Below are positions 17,819 to 27,132 of a stretch of DNA of 64,000 bases, piece by piece. The notes below the pieces were generated by a model that was not told the DNA's origin, searched no databases, and was given only the letters and a program-made list of their open reading frames with translations. The DNA is from Paraburkholderia gardini (GTDB taxonomy: Bacteria; Pseudomonadota; Gammaproteobacteria; Burkholderiales; Burkholderiaceae): the NCBI RefSeq assembly GCF_907164575.1, contig NZ_CAJQYY010000024.1:1-64000 (forward strand). The letters are read 5' to 3'. Within the stretch, counting starts at the first letter, position 1. Each line of letters starts with the position of its first letter. A program made the position numbers and the translations under genes.

Positions 17819-18760
17819 TTATTTCGAGGCGTCGCCGGCGGAAATCTTCGCGCCGCCGCGTTCCTGCCATTCGGTTCGCGCGAGGCGCGAGCGGGCGAAC
17901 ACGGCTTCGAGCGCGGCGCCGTCACCGGTTTCGATCGCGGCGCGCAGGCGCGTCAGCACAGCCATGTAGTCGTCGAGTTCGTCCAGCAGCGCAGCGCGGT
18001 TCGCCACGCAGATATCGCGCCACATTTCCGGGCTCGACGCCGCGATCCGTGTGAAATCGCGAAAGCCGCCGGCGGCGAACGAAAACTTCAGCGCGGCGTC
18101 CGGCGAATTCAGAATCTGCTCGACGAGCGCGAACGACAGCACATGCGGCAGATGGCTTACCGAAGCGAGCACACGATCATGCTGCTCCGGCGACATGTTC
18201 GACACGCTCGCACCGGTTGCACGCCACATCGCCGCGACACGCTCCACCGCCTGCGGATCGTTTTCCGGCAACGGGCACAACACGACATTACGGCCGACGT
18301 ACAGATCCGGCAGCGCGGCGTCCACGCCGCTCGATTCGCGGCCGGCAACCGGATGCCCCGGCACGAACTGGCCGATGCGCGCACCGAGCGCTGCACGCGC
18401 GGCCGCCGCCACGTCGGACTTCGTGCTGCCGGCGTCGGTGATGAGAGTGACATCGTCGAGGAACGGCGCGATGCGCTCGAGCAGCGACTGCGTCTGCGCA
18501 ACCGGCGCCGCCAGCAGCACGAAGTCGGCGCCGGCAAGCGCTGCGCGCAACGCCGCATCGTCGGCGAGCGCCGCGGTTGCGTCGATGACACCGAGTTCGA
18601 GCGCACGTGCCGTCGATGCCGCCGAACGGCCCACGCCGGTCACGCTTCGCGCGCCCGACACGCCGCCGCGCTCGCGCAACGCGCGCGCAAGCGATCCGCC
18701 GATCAGGCCGACCCCAAAAATCACCAGTTTGTTAAAGGAAAAAGCGGCCACAGCGGTCAC
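17819..18760 (-). CDS. tyrA: Prephenate dehydrogenase
   Basis: A 313-residue dehydrogenase forming 4-hydroxyphenylpyruvate for tyrosine. The nucleotide-binding motif is FGVGLIGGSLARAL at the N-terminus; the active-site segments DAGSTKSD and GHPVAGRE and the C-terminal helix region HLPHVLSFAL are present. There is no ACT or chorismate mutase domain, so it is a stand-alone, cyclohexadienyl/prephenate-type TyrA. It sits between hisC and aroA. Confidence 0.94.
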   Translation of the reverse strand: MTAVAAFSFNKLVIFGVGLIGGSLARALRERGGVSGARSVTGVGRSAASTARALELGVIDATAALADDAALRAALAGADFVLLAAPVAQTQSLLERIAPFLDDVTLITDAGSTKSDVAAAARAALGARIGQFVPGHPVAGRESSGVDAALPDLYVGRNVVLCPLPENDPQAVERVAAMWRATGASVSNMSPEQHDRVLASVSHLPHVLSFALVEQILNSPDAALKFSFAAGGFRDFTRIAASSPEMWRDICVANRAALLDELDDYMAVLTRLRAAIETGDGAALEAVFARSRLARTEWQERGGAKISAGDASK

Positions 18761-18805
18761 GGAAAAAGCGCGCCTGGAACGGCGCGCGGTAACAGGTCGA
18801 ACCGC

Positions 18806-19921
18806 TCAGCTAGCGGCGGCGAGAGTCTTTTCGAGCGCCGCGATGAACGCCTCGTTTTCGGCCGGCAGACCGATCGTGATGCGCAGCCACTGCGGCAAAC
18901 CGTAATTGCCAACCGGCCGCACGATCACGCCCTGCTTCAGCAGGCCGAGGTTCACGCGATTGCCGGCGTTGTCGTCGCTGCCGACGCGCACCAGCACGAA
19001 GTTGCCGTCCGACGGCACATACTCGAGGCCAAGCCGCTCGAACGCTTCGGTCAGCACCCGATAGCCCTGCGCGTTCAGCGTTGCGCTTTCTTCGAGGAAT
19101 GCCTTGTCGTTCAGTGCAGCGACCGCTGCAGCCTGGGCGAGCGTGTTCACGTTGAACGGCTGACGCAGACGGTTCAGCAGGTCAGTCAGTTCCGGCTGCG
19201 CGATAGCAAAACCGACGCGCAGACCCGCGAGGCCATACGCCTTCGAGAACGTGCGCGACACGAGCAGATTCGGATAGCGGCGCACCCACGCGATCGAGTC
19301 GTAGCGCTTTTGCGGCGCGAGGTATTCCGTATACGCCTCGTCGAGCACGACGGCGACGTCACGCGGCACCTTGTCGAGAAACGCTTCGAGCGCCGGGCCT
19401 TCGATATACGTGCCCGTCGGATTGTTCGGGTTGGCGACGAAGATCAGGCGCGTATCGGCGGTGATCGCGGCAAGCATCGCGTCGAGATCGTGACCGTACT
19501 TCACGGCCGGCACGACAATCGCGCGCGCGCCGATACCCTGTGTAGCCAGTGCGTAGACGGCGAACGAATACTGAGCGTAGACGATCGACTGGCCCGTCTC
19601 GACGATCGCGTGCGCCGCGATTTCGAGGATGTCGTTGCTACCGTTACCCAGCGTGATCCATTCGGCGGGCACGTCGTAGCGCGCGGCCAGCGCCGCTTTC
19701 AGTTCGAACGCGTTCGAATCCGGATAGCGGCCCAGCTCGTTCGCGGCCTTCACCATCGCCTGCTTCGCCGATTCGGGCATGCCGAGCGGGTTTTCGTTCG
19801 ACGCGAGCTTCACGATGCGCGCTTCATCGAGGCCAAACTCGCGGGCGACTTCCGAAATCGGCTTGCCAGCGACGTAAGGCGCGATGTCGCGCACATAGGA
19901 AGGACCGAATTGCGATGTCAT
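18806..19921 (-). CDS. hisC: Histidinol-phosphate/aromatic aminotransferase (HisC2-type)
   Basis: A 371-residue class I/II PLP aminotransferase. ASNENPLGMP, NPNNPTGTY, LDEAYTEY and the PLP-lysine segment SRTFSKAYGLAGLRVG are clear. The start ATG 19921 has GGAG 5 bp upstream. Placed between pheA and tyrA, it probably transaminates phenylpyruvate, 4-hydroxyphenylpyruvate or prephenate, as proposed for the hisHb genes of this supraoperon; histidinol-phosphate activity is also possible. Confidence 0.93.
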   Translation of the reverse strand: MTSQFGPSYVRDIAPYVAGKPISEVAREFGLDEARIVKLASNENPLGMPESAKQAMVKAANELGRYPDSNAFELKAALAARYDVPAEWITLGNGSNDILEIAAHAIVETGQSIVYAQYSFAVYALATQGIGARAIVVPAVKYGHDLDAMLAAITADTRLIFVANPNNPTGTYIEGPALEAFLDKVPRDVAVVLDEAYTEYLAPQKRYDSIAWVRRYPNLLVSRTFSKAYGLAGLRVGFAIAQPELTDLLNRLRQPFNVNTLAQAAAVAALNDKAFLEESATLNAQGYRVLTEAFERLGLEYVPSDGNFVLVRVGSDDNAGNRVNLGLLKQGVIVRPVGNYGLPQWLRITIGLPAENEAFIAALEKTLAAAS

Positions 19922-19980
19922 GAGTAACTCCAGATCGACTTTGCCAGTTGGCTGAATGGGGCGGCGGACTTGAGGCGATA

Positions 19981-21063
19981 TCAGCGCGAGCGCGGATACG
20001 AACCGAGAATCTTCACGAAGGCAGCCTTCTTTTCGAGGTCCGCAAGCGCTTCCACGACAGTTGCGTCGTCGCGATGACCTTCGAAGTCGATGTAGAAGTA
20101 GTACTCCCACGTGCCGACGCGGGCCGGCCGCGATTCGAAACGCGTCATCGACACGCCGTGCCGCGCGAGCGGTTCCAGCAGTTTCACGAGCGCACCCGGC
20201 TCGTTCTTGACCGACAGGATCAGCGAGGTCTGGTCGTTGCCGCTGACACCCGCCGGTTCCTTGCCGATCATCACGAAGCGCGTGCGGTTGTGCGGATCGT
20301 CCTGAATCAGGGCGTAGGCGACCTGCAGGCCGTAATGCGTCGCCGCGCGATCGCCGGCGATGGCCGCGATCGTCGGGTCTTCCGCGGCCATGCGCGCGGC
20401 CTCGGCGTTACTCGCCACCGCCTGACGTTCGAGATGCGGCGCGTTGGCCGTGAGCCAGCGCTGGCATTGCGCGAGCGCCTGCGCATGCGCGCAGACGCGT
20501 GTCACGCCGGTCAGGCCGCCATTGAGCGACAGCAGGTTGTGATGAATCGGCAACGCAAGCTCGCCACCGATCACAAGCTGCGTCTGCAGCAGCAGATCGA
20601 GCGTGCGCGACACGGCGCCTTCCGTCGAATTCTCGACCGGCACGACGCCGAACTCGGCGGCGCCGGCTTCGACCGAACGGAACACTTCGTCGATCGATGG
20701 ACACGGCAACCCTTCGATCGACTGACCGAAGTACTCGTGCATCGCCTGTTCGCTATAGGTGCCGACCGGCCCGAGATACGCGGCACGGATGGTCTTTTCC
20801 AGCGCGCGACTCGCGGCCATGATTTCGCGCCAGATCGCGCTGATGTGATCGTCGGCGAGCGGGCCGTCGCTCATGCCCTGCAGACGCGCGATAACCTGCT
20901 GCTCACGTTCCGGGCGAAACACCGGCGCGTTGAAATGCTTCTTCACCTCGCCCACTTCGAGCGCGACCGCGGCCCGCTGGTTGAGGAGCGAGATCAGTTG
21001 CGCGTCGATCGCGTCGATGCGGTCGCGCAACGGTTTGAGTCTTGAATTAAGTTCGTCGTCCAT
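19981..21063 (-). CDS. pheA: Bifunctional chorismate mutase/prephenate dehydratase (P-protein)
   Basis: A 360-residue bifunctional enzyme of phenylalanine synthesis. Residues about 1-95 are the AroQ chorismate mutase helices (RDRIDAIDAQLISLLNQR); about 95-270 are prephenate dehydratase (AYLGPVGTYSEQA, VPVENSTEGAV); the C-terminus is an ACT domain with ESRP, which binds phenylalanine for feedback control. It is 50 bp after serC and 59 bp before hisC. Confidence 0.96.
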   Translation of the reverse strand: MDDELNSRLKPLRDRIDAIDAQLISLLNQRAAVALEVGEVKKHFNAPVFRPEREQQVIARLQGMSDGPLADDHISAIWREIMAASRALEKTIRAAYLGPVGTYSEQAMHEYFGQSIEGLPCPSIDEVFRSVEAGAAEFGVVPVENSTEGAVSRTLDLLLQTQLVIGGELALPIHHNLLSLNGGLTGVTRVCAHAQALAQCQRWLTANAPHLERQAVASNAEAARMAAEDPTIAAIAGDRAATHYGLQVAYALIQDDPHNRTRFVMIGKEPAGVSGNDQTSLILSVKNEPGALVKLLEPLARHGVSMTRFESRPARVGTWEYYFYIDFEGHRDDATVVEALADLEKKAAFVKILGSYPRSR

Positions 21064-21113
21064 GCGTGAAAACGGCCCTGCCGGAGAATACGGGAAAGGA
21101 TGCGCGCCAGGAA

Positions 21114-22196
21114 TCAGGCGCTGCGTTGTTCGAATTCCTTCAGGTACTCGACGAGCGTCTTGACGCCTTCGAGCGGCACCGCGTTGTATATCGACGCCCG
21201 CATGCCGCCAACGGACTTGTGGCCCTTCAGCTGCACCAGCCCGCGCGCTTTCGCGCCGGCCAGGAAATCTTCGTTACGCGACTCGTCGGCGAGGAAAAAC
21301 GGTACGTTCATCCGCGACCGCGCGTTGCGCTCGACCTTGTTCAGATAGAAACGGCTCGCATCGATCGTGTCGTAAAGCAGCTTCGACTTTTCGAGATTGC
21401 GCGCTTCCATGGCGGCAAGGCCGCCCTGCTTCTTCAACCACTTGAACACGAGCCCGGCGATGTAGATCGCATAGGTGGGCGGCGTGTTGTACATCGAATT
21501 GTTTTCAGCGACGGTTTTCCATTCGAACGCCGACGGGCAGATCGCGAGCGCGCGATCGAGCATGTCCTCGCGCACGATCACGACCGTGACGCCGGCCATG
21601 CCGATGTTCTTCTGCGCGCCGCCGAACAGCACGCTGTACTTGGCGATGTCCATCGGGCGCGACAGGATGTGCGACGACGCATCCGCGACGAGCGGGATAT
21701 CGCCGAGATCGGGAATTTCGAAGGTTTCGACGCCGTGAATCGTCTCGTTCGTGCACAGATGCACATAAGCCGGATCGTCCGACAGCTTCCATTCCGCCAT
21801 CGAAGGCACGCGCGTGAAGCCGTCTGCCGTCTGGCCCGACGCGGCAATATGAGCGGCGCCGTACTTCTGCGCTTCCTTCAACGATTTCTGCGACCACGAA
21901 CCGGTGATGACGAAATCGATGTTCTTGCGAGCGCCAAGCATGTTCATCGGCACGATCGCGTTTTCGCCGAGACCGCCGCCCTGCAGGAACAGGATGCGGT
22001 GGCTTGCCGGCACCGCGAGCAGTTCGCGCAGATCCGTGAGCGCCTCTTCATGGATCGACATGAATTCTTTCCCGCGATGGCTCATTTCCATCACGCTCAT
22101 GCCGCTGCCATTCCAGTCGAGCATTTCAGCCGCCGCCTGGCGCAGCACTTCTTCGGGCATGGCCGCCGGTCCGGCGGAGAAATTAAAGACGCGCAT
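21114..22196 (-). CDS. serC: Phosphoserine aminotransferase
   Basis: A 360-residue class V aminotransferase of serine and pyridoxal phosphate synthesis. It begins MRVFNFSAGPAAMPEEVL; the PLP lysine is in FGGAQKNIG; HRGKEF and SMYNTPPTY are family motifs. The start at 22196 is the normal one; the upstream in-frame ATG at 22289 falls inside a hairpin and is not used. First of the serC-pheA-hisC-tyrA-aroA-cmk series. Confidence 0.96.
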   Translation of the reverse strand: MRVFNFSAGPAAMPEEVLRQAAAEMLDWNGSGMSVMEMSHRGKEFMSIHEEALTDLRELLAVPASHRILFLQGGGLGENAIVPMNMLGARKNIDFVITGSWSQKSLKEAQKYGAAHIAASGQTADGFTRVPSMAEWKLSDDPAYVHLCTNETIHGVETFEIPDLGDIPLVADASSHILSRPMDIAKYSVLFGGAQKNIGMAGVTVVIVREDMLDRALAICPSAFEWKTVAENNSMYNTPPTYAIYIAGLVFKWLKKQGGLAAMEARNLEKSKLLYDTIDASRFYLNKVERNARSRMNVPFFLADESRNEDFLAGAKARGLVQLKGHKSVGGMRASIYNAVPLEGVKTLVEYLKEFEQRSA

Positions 22197-22245
22197 CCTG
22201 AAAACCCCAGAAGCAGGCGCGACGCAGAAATTGCGGGATTGCGCG

Positions 22246-22290
22246 CCTGAAAAGAAAATGGTCGTCTGCGCGTGCGCGCAAACGACCATT
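22246..22290 (-). terminator. Long hairpin between the DUF2059 gene and serC
   Basis: The arms AATGGTCGT (22257-22265) and ACGACCATT (22282-22290) are perfect complements enclosing a second stem TGCGC/GCGCA. On the minus strand the hairpin is followed by TTTTCTTTTC. It lies 94 bp after the DUF2059 stop and 61 bp before the serC start, so it can end the upstream transcript or attenuate serC. Confidence 0.65.
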
Positions 22291-22384
22291 ATCGCACTGA
22301 CAGTGGCAACCCGCCAAACCCGGACGCCCTGAGACGCCGTTGTATGGCCGGTCGCGGCAGCGCCGGCTGAGCCTGTCGGCCCGC

Positions 22385-23002
22385 TTACTTCGCGGCGGCG
22401 GCCGGCTTGACCGAAGCAACTTCCTTGTCAGCCTGGTCGCGCGTTGCCTTGATCGATTGCGGCATGTACTTCTGCATCAGACCGTTCACGACGTCGCGGC
22501 CCACCTGGTCTTGCACCTGGATGAACTTGCGGCCCGTCGGGCTCTTGTAGAACGACGTCAGATCCTTGATTTCCTGCGTGCTGTAGTACTTCGCGTACGC
22601 GTCGTACTGAGCCTGCATCGCGTCCTGGCGGAACGAGTCCGTTGCGAACACCTGACCGGCCGAGTCAACCAGCTTCGGCACCGTGTTCTTTTGCAGCGTC
22701 GGGACGGAAGCCTGTTTCTGCTTGTCCGTCAGCGACTTGTTTTCCGACAGGGCGTCCGACAGGATGGCCGGAACCAGCTGCTTTGCCTGCATTTGTGCGC
22801 TGTTACCGATTGCACCGACGAGCTTCTGCGCGTCGATCGCGTCCAGCAGATCCTTGATCGCAGCCTGCTTGGCCGAATCAACCGGCGCTGCTGCAGTTGC
22901 TGCTGCAGCCGGCGCTGCCTGCTGGGTTTGAAGTGCTTGCGCCATCGCGAAAGTCGGTACGAAAGCGGCCAGCAACATCAACTGTTTGAATCGTTTTTGC
23001 AT
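22385..23002 (-). CDS. DUF2059 domain-containing exported protein
   Basis: A 205-residue secreted protein. The signal peptide ends in FAMAQA at about residue 23, followed by an Ala-rich linker and a helical DUF2059 domain (residues about 60-190; ITSFYKSPTGRKF-like motif TSFYKSPTGRKFIQ). Of two adjacent ATGs I chose 23002 because GGGGAG is 5 bp upstream of it and only 2 bp from the other (23005). The function is unknown; it is periplasmic. It interrupts the gyrA-serC junction and has a terminator-like hairpin after it. Confidence 0.85.
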   Translation of the reverse strand: MQKRFKQLMLLAAFVPTFAMAQALQTQQAAPAAAATAAAPVDSAKQAAIKDLLDAIDAQKLVGAIGNSAQMQAKQLVPAILSDALSENKSLTDKQKQASVPTLQKNTVPKLVDSAGQVFATDSFRQDAMQAQYDAYAKYYSTQEIKDLTSFYKSPTGRKFIQVQDQVGRDVVNGLMQKYMPQSIKATRDQADKEVASVKPAAAAK

Positions 23003-23130
23003 CATTACTCCCCAAGAGAAATAGATCGAACTACCTGCCGCCCGAATCGCGCCGCAACCTCGCAGGTCGGCGCAGATTCATGCGGCTTGCTCATCCGTTA
23101 TGTACTCAATACCCACGAGGTCAGCGCAGA

Positions 23131-25767
23131 TCAGGCTGCACCGCCCTCTTCACCGTTCGTATCGACATCGGCGGGACCGTCGGCGTCGCCTTCGATTTCG
23201 ACATCTGCTTCCGCTTCGGCGACCTGCTGGAGACCTGAAAGCTTCGTGCCCTCATCAAGGCTGATGAGTGTAACACCTTGCGTTGCGCGTCCCATCTCAC
23301 GGATTTCCGACACGCGCGTACGAATCAGCACGCCCGTGTTGGTGATCAGCATGATCTGCGCTTCAGGATCGACCAGCGTCGCGGCGACCACCTTGCCGTT
23401 ACGCTCCGAGGTCTGGATCGCGATCATGCCCTTTGTGCCGCGGCCATGACGTGTGTACTCGGTAATCGGCGTGCGCTTGCCGAAGCCGTTCTCCGTTGCG
23501 GTCAGTACCGACTGCTGCTCGTCGCCAGCAACGAGGAGCGCGATGACCTGCTGCCCGTCGTCCAGCTGCATGCCGCGCACGCCGCGCGCCTCACGGCCCA
23601 TCGGACGCACGTCGTTTTCGTCGAAGCGCACCGCCTTGCCCGAATCCGAGAACAGCATCACGTCGTGCTGGCCGTCAGTGATCGCGGCGCCGATCAGGTA
23701 ATCACCGTCGTCGAGACCGACCGCGATAATACCCTTGCGCAGCGGACGGCTGAACGCTTCCAGCGGCGTCTTCTTGACCGTGCCGAGCGCCGTCGCCATG
23801 AAGATGAAGCGGTCGGCCGAGAATTCCTTGACCGGCAGCACCACCGTGATCTTCTCGCCGTCCTGCAGCGGGAACATATTGACGATCGGACGGCCGCGCG
23901 AGTTCCGCGAGCCCTGCGGCACCTCATACACCTTCACCCAGTACACACGGCCGCGGTTCGAGAAGCACAGGATGTGATCGTGCGTGTTCGCGATGAACAG
24001 CGTGTCGATCCAGTCGTCTTCCTTCATCGACGTCGCCTGTTTGCCGCGACCTCCGCGCTTCTGGGCGCGATATTCGGACAACGGCTGCGATTTCACGTAA
24101 CCCGCGTGCGACATGGTGACGACCATGTCCTGCGGCGTGATCAGGTCCTCGGTGTTCAGCTCGGTCGCGTTCAGCTCGATGCGCGAGCGGCGCGCGTCGC
24201 CGAATTCGGCGCGGATCGACGTCAGTTCGTCGACGATGATCGCCGTAATGCGTTCCGGACGCGCGAGGATATCCAGCAGATCGGCGATCTGGGCCATCAC
24301 TTCGCGGTATTCGCCAATGATCTTGTCCTGCTCGAGACCCGTCAGGCGTTGCAGACGCATCTGCAGGATTTCCTGCGCCTGCACGTCCGACAGACGGTAC
24401 AGGCCATCCGGCTGCATGCCGAACGCCGGGTTCAGACCATCGGGACGATAGGCTTCACGCCCGCCCGCCGATGCGTTCTCGGTTTCGGCGCGCGACAGCA
24501 TTTCGCGCACGAGCGACGAATCCCACGGACGCGCCATCAACTCCTGCTTCGCGATCGGCGGCGTCGGCGCGGCCTTGATGATCGCGATGAAGTCGTCGAT
24601 GTTCGCGAGCGCGACCGCCAGGCCTTCGAGCACGTGGCCGCGTTCACGGGCCTTGCGCAGTTCATATACAGTGCGCCGCGTCAGCACTTCCCGTCGATGC
24701 GACAGGAAGCAGGTGAGCATTTCCTTCAGGTTCAGCAGCTTCGGCTGGCCGTCGACGAGCGCGACCATGTTCATGCCGAACGTGTCCTGCAGTTGCGTCG
24801 CCTTGTACAGATTGTTGAGGATCACCTCAGGCACTTCGCCGCGCTTCAGCTCGATCACGACGCGCATGCCGCTTTTGTCGGATTCGTCGCGGATATCGGA
24901 AATGCCTTCCAGCTTTTTCTCGTTGACGAGCTCGGCGATGCGCTCCAGCAGCGAGCGCTTGTTCACCTGATACGGCAGTTCGTCGACGATGATCGCCATG
25001 CGCTGGCCGCGATCGATTTCCTCGAAGTGGGTCGTGGCGCGCATCACGACGCGGCCACGGCCGGTGCGATAGCCGTCGCGCACGCCCGCGACGCCGTAGA
25101 TGATGCCGGCGGTCGGAAAATCAGGCGCGGGGACGATCTCGATCAGCTCGTCGATCGTGGCTTCCGGGTTTTTCAGCAGATGATGGCAGGCGTCGACAAC
25201 CTCGTTCAGGTTGTGCGGCGGAATGTTCGTCGCCATCCCGACCGCGATACCGGACGAGCCATTGATCAGAAGATTGGGAATACGCGCCGGCAGAATGGCC
25301 GGTTCGTTTTCGCTGCCGTCGTAGTTCGGCTGGAAGTCGACGGTTTCCTTGTCGATGTCGGCGAGCAGCTCATGGCCGATCTTGGCCATGCGGATTTCGG
25401 TGTACCGCATCGCCGCGGCGTTGTCGCCATCGACGGAACCGAAGTTACCCTGCCCGTCCACCAGCATGTATCGTAGCGAAAAGTCCTGCGCCATCCGGAC
25501 GATGGTGTCGTAGACAGCCGTGTCGCCGTGCGGGTGATACTTACCGATCACATCGCCGACGATACGCGCGGACTTCTTGTAGGCGCGGTTCCAGTCGTTG
25601 TTCAGCTCGTGCATCGCGTACAGCACGCGCCGGTGGACCGGCTTCAGGCCGTCGCGGACATCAGGGAGCGCACGCCCCACGATCACGCTCATCGCGTAAT
25701 CGAGATACGAACGGCGCATTTCCTCCTCTAGGGAGATTGGCAGAGTCTCTTTAGCGAATTGATCCAT
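23131..25767 (-). CDS. gyrA: DNA gyrase subunit A
   Basis: An 878-residue type II topoisomerase subunit that breaks and rejoins DNA and introduces negative supercoils with GyrB. The catalytic Tyr is Tyr122 in AAMRYTEIRM. The quinolone region reads GKYHPHGDTAVYD, with Thr83 and Asp87; Thr rather than the E. coli Ser at 83 is the usual wild-type state in Burkholderia. The GyrA box QKRGGRGKQ is present, and the C-terminal beta-pinwheel is complete, ending in an acidic tail. Confidence 0.98.
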   Translation of the reverse strand: MDQFAKETLPISLEEEMRRSYLDYAMSVIVGRALPDVRDGLKPVHRRVLYAMHELNNDWNRAYKKSARIVGDVIGKYHPHGDTAVYDTIVRMAQDFSLRYMLVDGQGNFGSVDGDNAAAMRYTEIRMAKIGHELLADIDKETVDFQPNYDGSENEPAILPARIPNLLINGSSGIAVGMATNIPPHNLNEVVDACHHLLKNPEATIDELIEIVPAPDFPTAGIIYGVAGVRDGYRTGRGRVVMRATTHFEEIDRGQRMAIIVDELPYQVNKRSLLERIAELVNEKKLEGISDIRDESDKSGMRVVIELKRGEVPEVILNNLYKATQLQDTFGMNMVALVDGQPKLLNLKEMLTCFLSHRREVLTRRTVYELRKARERGHVLEGLAVALANIDDFIAIIKAAPTPPIAKQELMARPWDSSLVREMLSRAETENASAGGREAYRPDGLNPAFGMQPDGLYRLSDVQAQEILQMRLQRLTGLEQDKIIGEYREVMAQIADLLDILARPERITAIIVDELTSIRAEFGDARRSRIELNATELNTEDLITPQDMVVTMSHAGYVKSQPLSEYRAQKRGGRGKQATSMKEDDWIDTLFIANTHDHILCFSNRGRVYWVKVYEVPQGSRNSRGRPIVNMFPLQDGEKITVVLPVKEFSADRFIFMATALGTVKKTPLEAFSRPLRKGIIAVGLDDGDYLIGAAITDGQHDVMLFSDSGKAVRFDENDVRPMGREARGVRGMQLDDGQQVIALLVAGDEQQSVLTATENGFGKRTPITEYTRHGRGTKGMIAIQTSERNGKVVAATLVDPEAQIMLITNTGVLIRTRVSEIREMGRATQGVTLISLDEGTKLSGLQQVAEAEADVEIEGDADGPADVDTNGEEGGAA

Positions 25768-26258
25768 TATCCGTGTCTTTTACATGCAAGGACGGCCACC
25801 TGAAACGCACGATAAGCCGGCTTCGCGTAGACGCTGCAGGCGCAACGCATCACGCGATTCTAACATGCCCGGCATCCGCGCCCGACGGGGTCCGTATACC
25901 TATTAGGGAGAGGACCGGGAACGGCTCCTGCGTGCCCGACGAGCGGTCTGCCCGGCCGGTAGATTTTTCCGGATACAGACCTGTATCGGAACAAAGCGGA
26001 CGGACGCAAAAATCCAGCAGTTTCTTTGTTGCGCATGCACCACAATTGGTTGGGGGCAAGAAACAGGGAAGGATTTTTTTATCGTCAGAAGGGAACGATA
26101 TGGCAAAATGCCAACGCACAAAGAGTTAGACACTGCTCGAAGTCTACACAGCACGTCTTTTGTTCCGCACCGATGTTATACTTCGAGCAATGTATGACTT
26201 GTCTTCGTCAACAAGCTCGCAGTAAACCTGCGGTAATCTCAATTTCGAGAGGAGAAAT
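25768..26258. promoter_or_regulatory. Divergent control region of gyrA and the OmpA-like gene
   Basis: 491 bp without a credible gene. For gyrA, a -10-like TAGAAT is read on the minus strand at 25857-25862, with a poor -35. For the porin gene, TATACT at 26177-26182 is a good -10. Two further elements stand out: the palindrome TGGCAAAATGCCA (26101-26113) and a 9-bp inverted repeat TGCTCGAAG/CTTCGAGCA (26134-26142, 26181-26189) that spans the porin promoter, its right arm overlapping the -10. Confidence 0.5.
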
Positions 26259-26906
26259 ATGAATAAACTTTCAAAGCTCGCGTTCATTGCAGCTACCGCA
26301 GTAATGGCTGCATCCGCTTCGGCACAGTCGGTGCCGGCGTCGCGACAAGCCACGAATGACAACTGGGTGAACGGCACCGGCGAATACGTGTGGATGAACG
26401 GCACGAACGAGCTTTGCTGGCGCGATGCGTTCTGGACGCCGGCAACGGCTAACGCGAAGTGCGATGGCGCCCTGGTAGCCCAGGCTCCGACCCCGCCGGC
26501 TCCGGCGCCTGTCGCGCCGGCTATCACCAGCCAGAAGATTACGTACCAGGCTGATGCCCTGTTCGACTTCGACAAGGCTGTCCTGAAGCCGGCTGGCAAG
26601 CAACAACTCGACGAACTCGCATCAAAGATCCAGGGTCTGAACCTGGAAGTCGTGGTCGCAACGGGTTACACGGACCGTATCGGTTCGGACAAGTACAACG
26701 ACCGTCTGTCGCTGCGTCGTGCACAAGCTGTCAAGGCATACCTGGTCAGCAAGGGCATCGAAGCCAACCGTGTCTACACGGAAGGCAAGGGCAAGCGCAA
26801 CCCGGTTACGACTGGCTGCAACCAGAAGAACCACAAGCAACTCATCGCCTGCCTCGCACCGGATCGCCGCGTGGAAGTCGAAGTTGTCGGTACTTCGAAG
26901 CAGTAA
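26259..26906 (+). CDS. OmpA-family outer membrane protein
   Basis: A 215-residue protein with a signal peptide ending SASAQ (about residue 23), a short extended region containing two Cys (about 53 and 68), a Pro/Ala linker (APTPPAPAPVAPA), and a C-terminal OmpA/MotB peptidoglycan-binding domain: FDFDKAVLKPAGKQQLDELA, TGYTDRIGSDKYNDRLSLRRA and NRVYTEGKG. It lacks the eight-strand N-terminal barrel of E. coli OmpA. It probably links peptidoglycan to the outer membrane. GAGAGGAG upstream is a strong ribosome site, and a strong terminator follows, suggesting high monocistronic expression. Confidence 0.9.
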   Translation: MNKLSKLAFIAATAVMAASASAQSVPASRQATNDNWVNGTGEYVWMNGTNELCWRDAFWTPATANAKCDGALVAQAPTPPAPAPVAPAITSQKITYQADALFDFDKAVLKPAGKQQLDELASKIQGLNLEVVVATGYTDRIGSDKYNDRLSLRRAQAVKAYLVSKGIEANRVYTEGKGKRNPVTTGCNQKNHKQLIACLAPDRRVEVEVVGTSKQ

Positions 26907-26930
26907 GATTACAGCGTTACCGCAGCATCA

Positions 26931-26958
26931 AAGCCCCGCTTCGGCGGGGCTTTTTTTA
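26931..26958 (+). terminator. Terminator after the OmpA-like gene
   Basis: The stem AAGCCCCGC/GCGGGGCTT with a TTCG loop is followed by a run of T residues, 24 bp past the stop codon. Confidence 0.93.
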
Positions 26959-27132
26959 TTCCAGACGCCGGTTATCTGTACCGTGCTCACGGGCGGCACC
27001 CATTTTCCGCAGGGTTTCTGACTCAGGCGCGCTGCATTGCGCAGCATTTTGCCGCCGGGTTCGACGGCCTATATACTCAGGGTTTATCCTCGCCTGCCCG
27101 CTCACCCGCTTTCATCAAGGCCCGAATCCGAC

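Noticed and set aside
16478..19927. Very long open frame (about 1149 codons) on the plus strand
   Set aside because: It is antisense to aroA, tyrA and hisC, which have clear families; GC-rich codon bias removes stops from the opposite strand. The encoded product is Arg/His-rich without domains.
22197..22289. Upstream ATG extension of serC (31 more residues)
   Set aside because: It would start inside the hairpin and precede the invariant family start MRVFNFSAGP.
23131..25767. Thr83 in GyrA as a quinolone-resistance mutation
   Set aside because: Thr is the usual wild-type residue at this position in Burkholderia; resistance alleles have Ile.
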